Positions 44,297 to 53,627 are shown, counted from the first letter of the stretch. The stretch: DNA of 64,000 nt from an uncultured Coriobacteriaceae bacterium (GCA_902780305.1 CACZFB010000002.1:124001-188000); one strand, 5' to 3'. Notes: a model not told the origin generated them from the sequence alone. Program-made: numbers and translations.

Positions 44297-44390
44297 TGGG
44301 TTCGCCTGTTTCGCAGACGGGGGCACCATGTGAGAAGAACGCCACCCTTGAGGTGGCGTTACTTGTTAGGTCAACCTTTGCGAAGCGACA
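44297..44390 (+). repeat. tRNA-Glu 3'-end-like element with terminator
   Basis: GGGTTCGCCTGTTTCGCAGA-CGGGGGCACCA is followed by AACGCCACC/GGTGGCGTT with ACTTGTTAGGTCAACC. Same order as the three other elements, again with a different, fully paired stem. With 42708 it brackets the Schlafen-type gene. Confidence 0.75.
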
Positions 44391-44656
44391 AGCTTACGAG
44401 CGTTGCGCAATTTGTCTATCACTCCTCATCAAATTCAGGGGTGCGCGAGGGGACGCACGTCCCTCACCTGCGGAAACGCGCGACGGCTTGCACGAACTTG
44501 TCTATCATGTGTCTATCAAGTCTGCTACACAAAGAACAGGGGGCGCCTACTTGCGCCGATTCTGTTGTAAAGTAGGTCGGGCTGTTGTCCCAGCATTTAG
44601 GGAGACCCTTTCTTGCACGGGTGTCTCCCGTATGGCGCGCCGTGAAGGAGGCAAAG

Positions 44657-44997
44657 ATGAGCCAGGAGCCCGCACAACGTCCGTCGCTCTTGCGCGACTT
44701 GCCCATGCTCGCGATGCAGATTGCGGCCATAGCGCTGGGCGTTGTGGTGATCTTCTCGTTCGTCTTCGGCGTGATGCGCGTGACCGACCCGAGTATGGAA
44801 CCGCGCTTCCAGGACGGTGACCTCGTGCTGTTCTATCGCATGGGCAAACAGTATGACGCACGTGACGTGGTGGTGTTCAAGCGGGACGGCCTCTTAACAT
44901 CGGGACGCGCGACAACACCATCGTATGGGCTGCCATCATTGCGGGGAGCGTCTTCCTCATGGCGCTTGTCTGGCGCAGTTGTCGCTTCGTACGCTGA
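44657..44997 (+). pseudogene. Type I signal peptidase with internal deletion
   Basis: From ATG 44657 (after GAAGGAGG) a membrane segment (MQIAAIALGVVVIFSFVFG) leads to VTDPSMEPRFQDGDLVLFYR with the catalytic Ser, and RDVVVFKRDG near where the Lys region begins. The frame then jumps: NIGTRDNTIVWAAIIAGSVF and LMALVWRS, the C-terminal membrane anchor of a SipW-type enzyme, continue in another frame. The catalytic Lys strand and the middle are deleted, so it is inactive. Confidence 0.75.
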
Positions 44998-45029
44998 TGT
45001 GGCGTGCGTTATACAAGGCGGAATGCCCC

Positions 45030-45195
45030 AGCTCATTTTTTCGCAGGTAGAACGCCCGTCGCCCCATTTGGCGTTCCCAGGGGGAACCCTCATGCCTCGG
45101 TGCTCCTCCCAACTAGAGCAGCGCAAGACACACTTTCGGCTCCTCGGTGGCACCACCCTGGCACAGGCTGCGCGGGAGGGCAGGCACCCCTAGCG
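45030..45195 (+). repeat. Two dispersed repeats in tandem
   Basis: 45034-45083 (CATTTTTTCGCAGGTAGAAC and on) resembles 23509-23555 at the end of the island-flanking repeat. 45145-45195 is the ~50-bp CGGTGGCACCACCCTGGCAC family also at 12536 and 62827. Confidence 0.65.
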
Positions 45196-45224
45196 ATGCG
45201 TGGTACAGTTTTGTCTCGAGGCGT

Positions 45225-45332
45225 CTGGTGCGGAGCACCTATCTCATCGACGAGCAAGGCATCATCGTTCGCGCCTTCGGCAAGGTGAAGGCCAAGGACA
45301 ACGCACGGCAGATGCTCAACGAGCTTGTGTAG
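45225..45332 (+). pseudogene. Peroxiredoxin (Bcp-type) C-terminal remnant
   Basis: VRSTYLIDEQGIIVRAFGKV then KAKDNARQMLNELV matches the last ~35 residues of Bcp-like thiol peroxidases (RSTF-ID--G-I---). The catalytic cysteines are missing and repeat DNA replaces the upstream part. Confidence 0.7.
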
Positions 45333-45346
45333 GGTTTCCTCTACGC

Positions 45347-45408
45347 GGCACAGAACTCCCCGGGAACTTTGTTCCACGTGATACAAAGTTCCCGGGGAGT
45401 TCTGTGCC
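45347..45408. repeat. 26-bp-arm perfect hairpin
   Basis: Arms 45347-45372 and 45383-45408 are exactly complementary (AACTCCCCGGGAACTTTGT and reverse) around a 10-base loop. It lies between the peroxiredoxin remnant and the convergent acyltransferase gene. No T-run. Confidence 0.88.
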
Positions 45409-45426
45409 AAGTCGACCAAACAAAAA

Positions 45427-46224
45427 CTACCAGGTGCGGATAACCTCTGGCTCAGCGAAAATCTGCTCCAAGCGGTCAATGAAGGGCACGACGTCATAGA
45501 AGCCCATGGCACGATGGTCGAAGGCGATGGTGATGGGCATGACGCTACGCGGCAGAATCCGCTCCTCGCCGTCCACAACGCACACGCGCGGCTGGCGCTG
45601 CATGGCCGAGATACCAATCGCAGTGGTCTGCGGGGCGATGACGACCAGCATGTCGAACTTGCCAGGAGCGCTGCAGATGGACCCGATGTTGGACACCGTA
45701 ATGGATCCATCGAGCATGTCAGCGGGGTTGAGCTGCCCATCGATGTTGATTACCTCGCCGCCCAACGTCGCTCCGATCATGCGCTCGTATAGGCCGTCGA
45801 AATCCGTGGCCTCGGCACGCTGCTGCAGATCGGTCGCCATGGCAGCGAGCTCGGCCAGACTCTTGTTTCCGCAGTCGCGCATGTTGAGCGAGAGCGTGGC
45901 GCCGTTGGGCAGGTGCCACGGAGCCGCTACGTCGATGGACTCTCGCAGGGTGAGCGTACCGTCGTAGTTTGTGGGGTCAATGTCACGCGGCAAGTCAATG
46001 CGCGCGTTCATTCGCGGGGCAAGCTTGATGCCCTCGGCCAGTACCTTGAGCATGAGGATGTTTATGGTAAGGCGATTGCCGTGCTCGGCCAAAAATCCGT
46101 CGCGCATGTCTTCATACACTTCCATGAGGCCGGTCACGTCCGGCTCATATGAATACGACACGTGCGGAGTGGCAGGCCATCCGATAGCGGTAGAATAGGC
46201 AATCAGCCTTCGATGCACTTCCAT
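45427..46224 (-). CDS. 2-oxoacid dehydrogenase acyltransferase-like (E2/CAT fold) protein
   Basis: 265 residues, free-standing catalytic domain without lipoyl or subunit-binding domains. ITVSNIGSICSAPGKFDMLV and a C-terminal ITIAFDHRAMGFYDVVPFID correspond to the E2 core and its DHRxxxG active-site His. Such single-domain forms are common next to FeoB or in host-associated actinobacteria, but their acyl acceptor is unknown. ATG 46224 follows TTAGGAGAG. It lies 28 bases after feoB on the same strand, so co-transcription is likely. Confidence 0.85.
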   Translation of the reverse strand: MEVHRRLIAYSTAIGWPATPHVSYSYEPDVTGLMEVYEDMRDGFLAEHGNRLTINILMLKVLAEGIKLAPRMNARIDLPRDIDPTNYDGTLTLRESIDVAAPWHLPNGATLSLNMRDCGNKSLAELAAMATDLQQRAEATDFDGLYERMIGATLGGEVINIDGQLNPADMLDGSITVSNIGSICSAPGKFDMLVVIAPQTTAIGISAMQRQPRVCVVDGEERILPRSVMPITIAFDHRAMGFYDVVPFIDRLEQIFAEPEVIRTW

Positions 46225-46252
46225 AGACTCTCCTAACACACGTAGATACACG

Positions 46253-48619
46253 TTATGCCATGCCCATGGCCTGTCCCACGAGCCGCACTACGAACGCCAC
46301 GAGCCATGCCATGGCAAACATGCCCACGGCCACGCGCACGGCCCAACCTGTCCCCAGTTCCTGCTTGATGGCCGCCATAGCTGCCACGCACGGTGTGTAC
46401 AGCAGGGCAAACACCAGCATGCACGCAGCCTGCAAGGTGGTAAAGACCGCTGCTACACCGCCCATAGACACATAGAGCTGCTCCATAACGGCCACGACGC
46501 TCTCCTTGGCCATGAAGCCGCTGATCAGTGAGGTGCCAATGCGCCAGTCACCAAGTCCCACGGGATTGAGGATTGGCGAGAGGAGCCCCGCAATCGCGGC
46601 CAGCAAGCTGTTGCCGGCATCCTCGTCGGGAAGCAGGTTCAGGCCAGCGTCGAAGTGCGAGAGGAACCACACCACGATGGTGGCGATGAGGATGACCGAG
46701 AATGCCTTCTGCAGGAAGTCCTTGGCCTTCTCCCACATGAGCTGGCCCGTGTTCTTGGGGCTGGGGATGCGGTAGTTGGGAAGCTCTATTACGAGCGGGG
46801 TGGGATCGCCCTTAAAGATGGTGCGGTTGTAGAAGTGCGCAACCAAGATGCCGAGTCCGATGCCCAGCAGGTACAGGGCCGTCATCACCAAACCGCCCTG
46901 TCCCGGGAAGAACGCCGCCACGAAGAAGGCGTAGATGGGCAGCTTTGCCGTGCAGCTAAAGAACGGTGTGAGCAGGATGGTCATGCGGCGGTCGCGGTCG
47001 GACGGAAGCGTGCGCGTGGACATGACCGCGGGGACGGTGCAGCCAAAGCCCACGAGCATGGGAACGATGGAGCGACCCGAGAGGCCAATGCGGCGCAAGG
47101 GCTTGTCCATAAAGAAGGCCACACGAGCCAAGTAGCCGGAATCTTCCAGCAGCGAGAGGAACAGGAACATCACGAGGATGATGGGCATGAACGACAGCAC
47201 CGACCCCACGCCCGCAAAGACGCCGTCGATCACCAGACTGTGAAGCGCCTCGCTGACGCCCGCATTCGTAAGTGCCGCGTCGGCGGCGGAGGTCCCCATG
47301 TCGATAAGGACCTCGAGACGCTCCTGCAGCCAGGCGCCAATGACGTTGAAGGTGAGGACAAAGACGGCGGCCATGATGCCGATGAAGCAGGGTATGGCCG
47401 TCCACTTGCCCGTGAGAATGCGGTCGATTCGTGTGCTCTTCTTATGCTCCTTGCTCTCGTGGGGCTTTACCACGCAGTTGTCGCAAATGTGGAAGATGGT
47501 CTGGAAGCGCATGTCGGCAATGGCCGCGCTCGCATCGAGTCCACGCTCCTTCTCCATCTGGCGGATAACGGCTTCGATTGCCTGTTTCTCGTCCCCACTC
47601 AGCTTGAGCTGCTCGATGAGGGGCTCGTCGCCCTCGATGATCTTGCTTGCGGCAAACCGGACGGGCAGTTGCGCCGCTTCGGCTCGCGCGGCGATGATGT
47701 TCGAGATTGCCGTGTGGCAACGGCGCAGGTAGTCGTCGTTGTCGCCGGGAAGGTCGATGACCGGCTGCGCCGGCGCCTCACGATGCCTGGCGACGTGGAT
47801 CGCGTGACGCACGACTTCTTCCACGCCCTCGCCCGTGGCGGCGCAGATGGGCACCACGGGTACGCCGAGCATCCATTCCATGCGGTTGATGTCCACCGAG
47901 CCCCCGTTACCGGTGAGCTCGTCCATCATGTTGAGCGCGACCACGGTGGGAATCCCCATCTCGAGGCACTGCATGGTGAGGTAGAGGTTGCGCTCGATGT
48001 TGGTGGCGTCCACGATGTTGATGATGCCGAGGGGATGCTCGTTGAGCACGAACTCGCGGCTCACCAGCTCCTCGCTCGTGTACGGCGAGAACGAGTAGAT
48101 GCCGGGCAGGTCGGTGATAACGGTATTGGGATAGTCGCGTATTACGCCATCCTTGCGGTCCACCGTGACGCCGGGGAAGTTGCCCACGTGCTGGTTCGAC
48201 CCCGTGAGCTGGTTGAAGAGGGTCGTCTTGCCGCAGTTCTGGTTGCCAACGAGCGCGTACGAGAGCATCGCGTCATCGGGCAGCGGTTCTGCGGCTAGTT
48301 GGATGGGTACTCCCTCGCCGTACTCGGGACGGGGAAGCTGATCTGCCAAGGCGTCCATCGCCTGCGCCGACGTGGAGGGCTCTTGGTCGGCAGCCATTAT
48401 CGGGCGCACGTCAATCTGTTCAGCATCGGCCAATCGAAGCGTAAGCTCATAGCTGTGGATGCGCAGCTCCATGGGATCTCCCATGGGGGCGAACTTGACG
48501 AGCGTCACGCGCACCCCCGGTATGATGCCCATATCCAAGAAGTGCTGACGAAGTGAGCCCTCGCCCCCCACACGCTCCACAATACAGCTTTGGCCAATCT
48601 CCAAATCTCTAAGTGTCAT
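46253..48619 (-). CDS. feoB: FeoA-FeoB fusion, ferrous iron transporter
   Basis: 788 residues. Residues 1-75 are a FeoA SH3-like domain (LRQHFLDMGIIPGVRVTLVK). The FeoB G domain follows (about 115-290): G1 GNQNCGKTTLFNQLTGSNQH, G3 DLPG, G4 NMMD. A helical spacer leads to the membrane part with Gate-type segments (GRSIVPMLVGFGCTVPAVMS, GFMAKESVVAVMEQL) and about eight to ten helices. It imports Fe(II), typical for anaerobes. ATG 48619 follows GGGAGGAGG. FeoC is absent. Confidence 0.95.
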   Translation of the reverse strand: MTLRDLEIGQSCIVERVGGEGSLRQHFLDMGIIPGVRVTLVKFAPMGDPMELRIHSYELTLRLADAEQIDVRPIMAADQEPSTSAQAMDALADQLPRPEYGEGVPIQLAAEPLPDDAMLSYALVGNQNCGKTTLFNQLTGSNQHVGNFPGVTVDRKDGVIRDYPNTVITDLPGIYSFSPYTSEELVSREFVLNEHPLGIINIVDATNIERNLYLTMQCLEMGIPTVVALNMMDELTGNGGSVDINRMEWMLGVPVVPICAATGEGVEEVVRHAIHVARHREAPAQPVIDLPGDNDDYLRRCHTAISNIIAARAEAAQLPVRFAASKIIEGDEPLIEQLKLSGDEKQAIEAVIRQMEKERGLDASAAIADMRFQTIFHICDNCVVKPHESKEHKKSTRIDRILTGKWTAIPCFIGIMAAVFVLTFNVIGAWLQERLEVLIDMGTSAADAALTNAGVSEALHSLVIDGVFAGVGSVLSFMPIILVMFLFLSLLEDSGYLARVAFFMDKPLRRIGLSGRSIVPMLVGFGCTVPAVMSTRTLPSDRDRRMTILLTPFFSCTAKLPIYAFFVAAFFPGQGGLVMTALYLLGIGLGILVAHFYNRTIFKGDPTPLVIELPNYRIPSPKNTGQLMWEKAKDFLQKAFSVILIATIVVWFLSHFDAGLNLLPDEDAGNSLLAAIAGLLSPILNPVGLGDWRIGTSLISGFMAKESVVAVMEQLYVSMGGVAAVFTTLQAACMLVFALLYTPCVAAMAAIKQELGTGWAVRVAVGMFAMAWLVAFVVRLVGQAMGMA

Positions 48620-48821
48620 GCCGCCTCCTCCCGGTTATCTGTCTTTTGCTATTATAGATTTCCATATAGCAGTGATTCTACTCTCAATGCTCCAGGCTCT
48701 GCAATAAAGCCGGCGGGACGCGATCGTTTGTATGAGCGCCGTTACTGGCTCCTCACCGGCATCAACCCCGACTGGCTCGGACCCTTTACGACCGCGCTTG
48801 CAGGACTCGTCGCCCTACAGC

Positions 48822-50108
48822 TCATCGGTGTTCGAGTTCCTCCAGGCGGAGTTCGTCATATTCGCGCTCTCCCTTATCAACAAATGTGGTATCGGGCACC
48901 GCATGTGCGATTTCCTCGTATATGGCTCGCACGGGACCATCGCCCGCGAAGTTCTGGGTGAACACCATGCGTATGGTCCCCTTGTACTCGCACGCCTCAA
49001 TCGAGAAAGGCAGTGTGTAGGCGCTCACGCTCGTGCGCACCTCGTCCACATACGGTTCCACCTCTGCAGGAAGGCTCACCTTGCCAGGATAGGAGATCGC
49101 GTAGGTGTAGATCGAATTGCTGTCCCTGAGCACCGATTCCTCTATGGCGGCCGTGATAGCCTCCACTGGATAGGGAGTCGCCTCGCCCTCGGCCACACCG
49201 GCCATGTTGCTCGCAATCTCCGTGGCGATGTTCTCTGGCAGGGTCTGCAGGTCGAGCGCCCCGCGTAGAACCATCGCACGCTTTGGTAGGTCGTAGTGGT
49301 CGAGCTTCGCCACATAGGGAACCGAGAAGTGCGTGGCGGCGTTGCCGCCCGACTCCAGCCCAAACACGCGGCGCGTGTCGATGGACGTATACGCGACGAT
49401 GGTCCGCTCCCTCACGTCAAAGGTCTTATGCAGGGCGCGGCCAATGAGCGCCTGCAGCGTGGGTACCACGGAGCTGTCACTTCGCTTGGAAAGGCTCAGA
49501 AGCGGCATGAGCGGCACGTCGATCTCGAGCATGCGCTGCTTGGTGCCCTTGCGGGGATACCGTTCCACTGGCATGCTAAAGACGTCATGCCGCTTGGGAT
49601 CGAACTTTCCGAAGGGGGGAACTCCCTTCATCCGTTCGAGTATGCGCTCGAAGGTGGGTTGCGTGCCCGAGCTGTCCGAAGCGGGTTTATCGCAATCGAT
49701 GAGACCCTTCTCACCTAGGTAACAGCGAAGCAGCGTGCACATGAATGCCAGACCCCCTCGTCCGTCTGCGACGCTGTGGAAGTAATGGAGCGCAACCTTC
49801 TTGCCCTGCCAAGCAACGTAGAAGAGGTAGCCAAGAGTATCGGCGGTGCCCATGCGCCGCACGGCACCGTCGTCCTCAAAGAGAGGAACGTCTTCCACGT
49901 CCAAGAGTTCGTGTTGTGGCCTACCGTTCACGATGATCGGATGCGTACGGAAGTTGGCATGTGCTTGCACCGCTGTCTCGAGCGCCCGTCTAAGAGCGGC
50001 TTCGTCCACGTCCCGTGAGAGAACTACCTCCCACTCCACGATGGGTGCACGCCCACCAGGCGTGACCCAGTAGTAATAATACTTATCAGATAGATACGGT
50101 TCCTTCAT
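48822..50108 (-). CDS. Condensation/acyltransferase-fold protein
   Basis: 428 residues, two-half CoA-dependent acyltransferase fold. LHYFHSVADGRGGLAFMCTL carries the HxxxDG active site. SDKYYYYWVTPGGRAP is the substrate-side start and FSIEACEYKGTIRMVFTQNF resembles the C-terminal strands of alcohol acetyltransferase/condensation domains. No NRPS modules or carrier domains are nearby, so it probably acylates a free acceptor such as a glycolipid. ATG 50108 follows AAAGGATTG. A two-part hairpin is in its leader. Confidence 0.82.
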   Translation of the reverse strand: MKEPYLSDKYYYYWVTPGGRAPIVEWEVVLSRDVDEAALRRALETAVQAHANFRTHPIIVNGRPQHELLDVEDVPLFEDDGAVRRMGTADTLGYLFYVAWQGKKVALHYFHSVADGRGGLAFMCTLLRCYLGEKGLIDCDKPASDSSGTQPTFERILERMKGVPPFGKFDPKRHDVFSMPVERYPRKGTKQRMLEIDVPLMPLLSLSKRSDSSVVPTLQALIGRALHKTFDVRERTIVAYTSIDTRRVFGLESGGNAATHFSVPYVAKLDHYDLPKRAMVLRGALDLQTLPENIATEIASNMAGVAEGEATPYPVEAITAAIEESVLRDSNSIYTYAISYPGKVSLPAEVEPYVDEVRTSVSAYTLPFSIEACEYKGTIRMVFTQNFAGDGPVRAIYEEIAHAVPDTTFVDKGEREYDELRLEELEHR

Positions 50109-50167
50109 AATCAATCCTTTTGACGCCTTGGTGTGATTCAGACAGTATCGCTTACACTGCACCTCTT

Positions 50168-50226
50168 GGGAAGCATCCCCAGACACTACATTCGTAAGTG
50201 AAATGTTACGCCTGGGGATGCTCCCC
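50168..50226. repeat. Hairpin in leader of acyltransferase gene
   Basis: AGCATCCCCAG (about 50172-50182) pairs exactly with CTGGGGATGCT (50212-50222), extended by GGG/CCC past a bulged A, around a ~29-base loop. It lies 60 bases upstream of the start at 50108. Confidence 0.7.
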
Positions 50227-50406
50227 GAGGGATATGCAGGACTCGTTATATATGAGCGTCTACGGCGTAGTCCGATTACGAACAAGCCGAAGGTCGCGGG
50301 CGGTCGGGAGCAGGGGGCGAGCGGCGGGCGGCCTCGCTTTTGCTCGTGTACCATGTTGTAACAATACCGCGCGTCTATACGCCTTGATCTCGAGCAGGGG
50401 AGAAGC

Positions 50407-51414
50407 ATGGAAGAGCGAGTTGTTGTTGTGGACGATGACGCCATAAGCCTAAGAATAGTCAAGCGAATATTCGATCGGGCGGGTATTGAGGGCCGGTATC
50501 TTCACTCTGGAAAGGACCTCGACGCGTACCTCCGCAAAGGCATGCTTCCCGACCTCTTTTTGCTGGACATATACATGCCGGATGCGAATGGGTTCGACCT
50601 GCTGAAGCACATTCACACCGACCCCGTCTATCGCAACGTTCCCGTTATATTCCTCACGGGAGACGATGATGTGAAGACGGAGGCTGCCGGGCTTCATGCG
50701 GGGGCGGCCGACTTCATCCGCAAGCCGTTTGCCGCAGAAGTGCTCCTCAAGCGGGTGCACAACACCATTGAGCTCACCCGGCTGCACAACGACATGGCCC
50801 AAGAGATTCGCGCGAAAACAGAAAAGCTCTCGCGTGCCTATCTCCAGATCGTCGAGGCGCTGGCAGCTTCCGTGGACGCCAAGGACACCTACACGCACGG
50901 CCATTCGTCACGCGTGGCGGCCTACTCGCGCGAGATCGCCCGACGGGCTGGCTTTAGCGAGGCGGAGCAGGACTCAATATTTATGATGGGCATACTGCAC
51001 GACGTGGGAAAGATCGGTATTCAGGACGCGATCATCAACAAGGAGGGTCGCCTAACGGACGAGGAGTTCGCCGCCATCAAGACGCATCCTGCCATGGGCG
51101 CCGAGATACTGGGGCACATTGCGGACTACCCCGAGTTGGCGATTGGCGCACGGTGGCACCACGAGCGATACGACGGCCGCGGCTACCCCGACGGACTGGC
51201 TGGCGACGACATTCCCGAGGTCGCGCGCATTATTGCGGTCGCCGACTCCTACGACGCCATGACAAGCAACCGCAGCTACAGAGACGCCATGGCGCAAGAC
51301 GTGGTTCGAGCCGAGATTGCCCGGTGCAGCGGCGGCCAGTTCGACCCGCGCTTTGCCAACATCATGCTCCAGATGATTGACGAGGATGCCGAGTACACGA
51401 TGAAGGAGGTCTGA
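50407..51414 (+). CDS. Response regulator with HD-GYP output
   Basis: 335 residues. An N-terminal receiver (about 4-120; VVVDDDAISLR, LLDIYMPDANGF with phospho-Asp, FLTGDDD, RKPF) is linked by a coiled coil to an HD-GYP domain (about 150-330; HGHSSRVAAYSREIA, ILHDVGKIGI, HHERYDGRGYPDGL). HD-GYP proteins hydrolyse c-di-GMP. ATG 50407 follows CAGGGGAG. First gene of an operon with an Hpt protein and a hybrid kinase, likely a phosphorelay. It may counter the GGDEF protein at 41178. Confidence 0.93.
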   Translation: MEERVVVVDDDAISLRIVKRIFDRAGIEGRYLHSGKDLDAYLRKGMLPDLFLLDIYMPDANGFDLLKHIHTDPVYRNVPVIFLTGDDDVKTEAAGLHAGAADFIRKPFAAEVLLKRVHNTIELTRLHNDMAQEIRAKTEKLSRAYLQIVEALAASVDAKDTYTHGHSSRVAAYSREIARRAGFSEAEQDSIFMMGILHDVGKIGIQDAIINKEGRLTDEEFAAIKTHPAMGAEILGHIADYPELAIGARWHHERYDGRGYPDGLAGDDIPEVARIIAVADSYDAMTSNRSYRDAMAQDVVRAEIARCSGGQFDPRFANIMLQMIDEDAEYTMKEV

Positions 51415-51416
51415 AC

Positions 51417-51785
51417 ATGCTCGATAGAGATGCCCTGACAAGGCTGGGAATAGATGTGGAGGAGGGCGTTGCCTGCTGTGCGGGTGACCCCGAGTTCTTC
51501 GACGAGATGGTGGTGGAGTACCTGGACGAGAGCGCCGAGCGACTTGCCGAGCTGGCGCGTCTTTATAAGAGTCGCGATTGGTCGCAGTACACCCGGTGTG
51601 CTCACTCCATCAAGAGCACCTCGATGATGATAGGGGCACGCTCGCTCGCAGATCTTGCTCGCACAATGGAGTTGTTAGGCAAGGAAGCCGACGAAGCCGC
51701 GATTCTTGCCGAGCACGAGGACTTCTTGGGGCGGTACGCGGGCTTCGCGGACGAGCTGCGTGCCGTGGTCGACGCTGCGGGGTGA
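51417..51785 (+). CDS. Hpt phosphotransfer protein
   Basis: 122 residues, helical. CAHSIKSTSMMIGARSLADL holds the phospho-accepting His of Hpt domains. It begins two bases after the response regulator stop (ATGAAGGAGGTC gives its ribosome site inside that gene) and its own stop overlaps the kinase start as GTGA. It would shuttle phosphate from the hybrid kinase receiver to the HD-GYP regulator. Confidence 0.92.
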   Translation: MLDRDALTRLGIDVEEGVACCAGDPEFFDEMVVEYLDESAERLAELARLYKSRDWSQYTRCAHSIKSTSMMIGARSLADLARTMELLGKEADEAAILAEHEDFLGRYAGFADELRAVVDAAG

Positions 51786-53566
51786 TACCGGTGACCTCCA
51801 TGATGGGTCGCATCCTGAACCCAGAGAAACAGCTGAGGGAACGGCTCTTCCAGCTCCTCTCTACCATAGCCCTGGCGGAGTTCGTCATCGTGACCATCTA
51901 CCAGATTATCCAGGGCAGCAGCATGACGCAAATCGCCATCATGTGTGCTGGCACGACGCTCTTTGCCGGGACGGTTGCCTTCACCTTTCGCTCAAAGAGC
52001 ATGCGCCTGGGCTCGGCCATCTCTGCCATCCTGTACTTTTCGTTTTATCCCCTCACGTTCTTCGACTCCGGAGGCATGTACGGCGGGGCTCCCGTGGTCT
52101 TTGCCTTCGCGCTCGTCTACGTGTTTCTTGTAACCGAGAAATGGGAGCGGTTTGTGGTGTTGGGGCTCTGCGTTGCCGCGAGCGCCGCCTGCTTTGCGGT
52201 GTCCTGCACACACCCCGAGCTGCTCAAACGACATACCGTGCCGGTGGAGCACGTTGAATCGCTGCTGTCCGTCCTCTTGGTTGCCGTCCTGCTTTGCGTG
52301 CTGTTCGCCTTCGTGACGGAGGTGTACCAGGACGAGAACAAAATCGTGCAGAAGCAAAAGAGGGAGATCGAGGAGCTCAGCCAGTCGCAAAAGCGCTTCT
52401 TCTCGAGCATGAGCCACGAGATTCGCACGCCCGTAAACGCGATTATCGGCTTTAACGAGATGACACTCAGGTCCGACGTCTCCGACGAGGTGCGGGAAAA
52501 CGCGCGCAACATCGATGTCGCAAGCCGAATCCTGCTCCACACCATCAACGAGATCCTGGACATGTCCAAGCTCGAGACCGGCAGCATGGAGATTCTGGAA
52601 GTCGACTACCTCACCCCCTCGCTGCTTTCCAACATCGTGAGCATGGTATGGCAGCAGGCGCAGGAGAAGGGGCTCGACTTCCAGGTTCAGGTTGATCCCG
52701 AGTTCCCCACGAAGCTGCATGGTGACGAGGTTCGCATTCGACAGGTGCTGCTGAACATCATCAGCAACGCGATAAAGTACACGAGGGAAGGCTCGGTAGC
52801 ATTCTGCGTCGCGGGACACGCGGACGAGAGGGGTACCTTCTGGGCGGTGTTCGACGTTGCGGATACTGGCATTGGCATCCGCGAGGAAAGCATGTCGCAG
52901 CTCTTCTCGGCATTCCAGCGCGTCGACGAGCAGAACACGCATGCCATCGAGGGTACGGGGCTCGGCCTTTCCATCGTCAAGCAGCTCCTTGACCTGATGC
53001 ATGGCACGGTGAGCGTCACGAGCGAATACGGGAGGGGCTCGACCTTCCATGTTGAGATTCCACAGGGCATCGTGGATACGACTCCCGTCGGGGCAATCGA
53101 TTTGAGGAAGACGCAGGAGACCGAGGTTGCCCCGCGCGAGCATGCTGTTGTGGCGCCAGGGGTGAGGGTTCTTGCGGTGGATGACACTCGCATGAACCTC
53201 AAAGTGGTAAAGAAGCTGCTCAGCAGTACGAAGATTGACGTCGACACCGCAGAAAGCGGTAGTGAGGCGTTGCGCAAGACCCGCGAGAGCTTCTATGACG
53301 TTATTCTTATGGACCACCAGATGCCGGAGATGGATGGCGTCGAGTGCCTGCACGAGATACGGCGCCAGGAGGGGGGCATGTGCCATAGCAGCAAGGTCGT
53401 GTGCCTAACCGCCAACGCTGGCGCAGACAGCGAGGAGCTGTATCGCCAAGAAGGCTTTGACGGGTACCTCGCCAAGCCAATAAGGGGCAAGACGCTGGAA
53501 AGCGAGATTGCGCGCCTCGTGCCCGGGGCTGGCTCAAGGGGCTCCGCACCCGAAGAACGAGAATGA
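51782..53566 (+). CDS. Hybrid sensor histidine kinase
   Basis: 594 residues from GTG 51782 (overlapping the hpt stop); GTG 51791 or ATG 51800 are alternatives. Five or six membrane helices (about 20-185; LLSVLLVAVLLCVLFAFV last) form the sensor, with no large external loop. Then a HisKA box (FFSSMSHEIRTPVNAIIGFN), HATPase (NIISNAIKYT, VADTGIGI, GTGLGLSIVKQLL) and a C-terminal receiver (VDDTRMNLK, LMDHQMPEMDG, AKPI). With Hpt and the HD-GYP regulator this forms a complete His-Asp-His-Asp relay. Confidence 0.93.
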   Translation: MIPVTSMMGRILNPEKQLRERLFQLLSTIALAEFVIVTIYQIIQGSSMTQIAIMCAGTTLFAGTVAFTFRSKSMRLGSAISAILYFSFYPLTFFDSGGMYGGAPVVFAFALVYVFLVTEKWERFVVLGLCVAASAACFAVSCTHPELLKRHTVPVEHVESLLSVLLVAVLLCVLFAFVTEVYQDENKIVQKQKREIEELSQSQKRFFSSMSHEIRTPVNAIIGFNEMTLRSDVSDEVRENARNIDVASRILLHTINEILDMSKLETGSMEILEVDYLTPSLLSNIVSMVWQQAQEKGLDFQVQVDPEFPTKLHGDEVRIRQVLLNIISNAIKYTREGSVAFCVAGHADERGTFWAVFDVADTGIGIREESMSQLFSAFQRVDEQNTHAIEGTGLGLSIVKQLLDLMHGTVSVTSEYGRGSTFHVEIPQGIVDTTPVGAIDLRKTQETEVAPREHAVVAPGVRVLAVDDTRMNLKVVKKLLSSTKIDVDTAESGSEALRKTRESFYDVILMDHQMPEMDGVECLHEIRRQEGGMCHSSKVVCLTANAGADSEELYRQEGFDGYLAKPIRGKTLESEIARLVPGAGSRGSAPEERE

Positions 53567-53627
53567 CGCGGAAGGATAGTTTCACGGGTGCGTGTCACTG
53601 GGGCGTTGGCAGTGTGTTGCGGGCGTG

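Noticed and set aside
46655-48298. 547-codon plus-strand frame over feoB
   Set aside because: Shadow of feoB; His/Asp/Val-rich composition typical of antisense frames.
51992-53386. 464-codon minus-strand frame over the hybrid kinase
   Set aside because: Antisense shadow; the plus strand carries H, N, G and receiver motifs.
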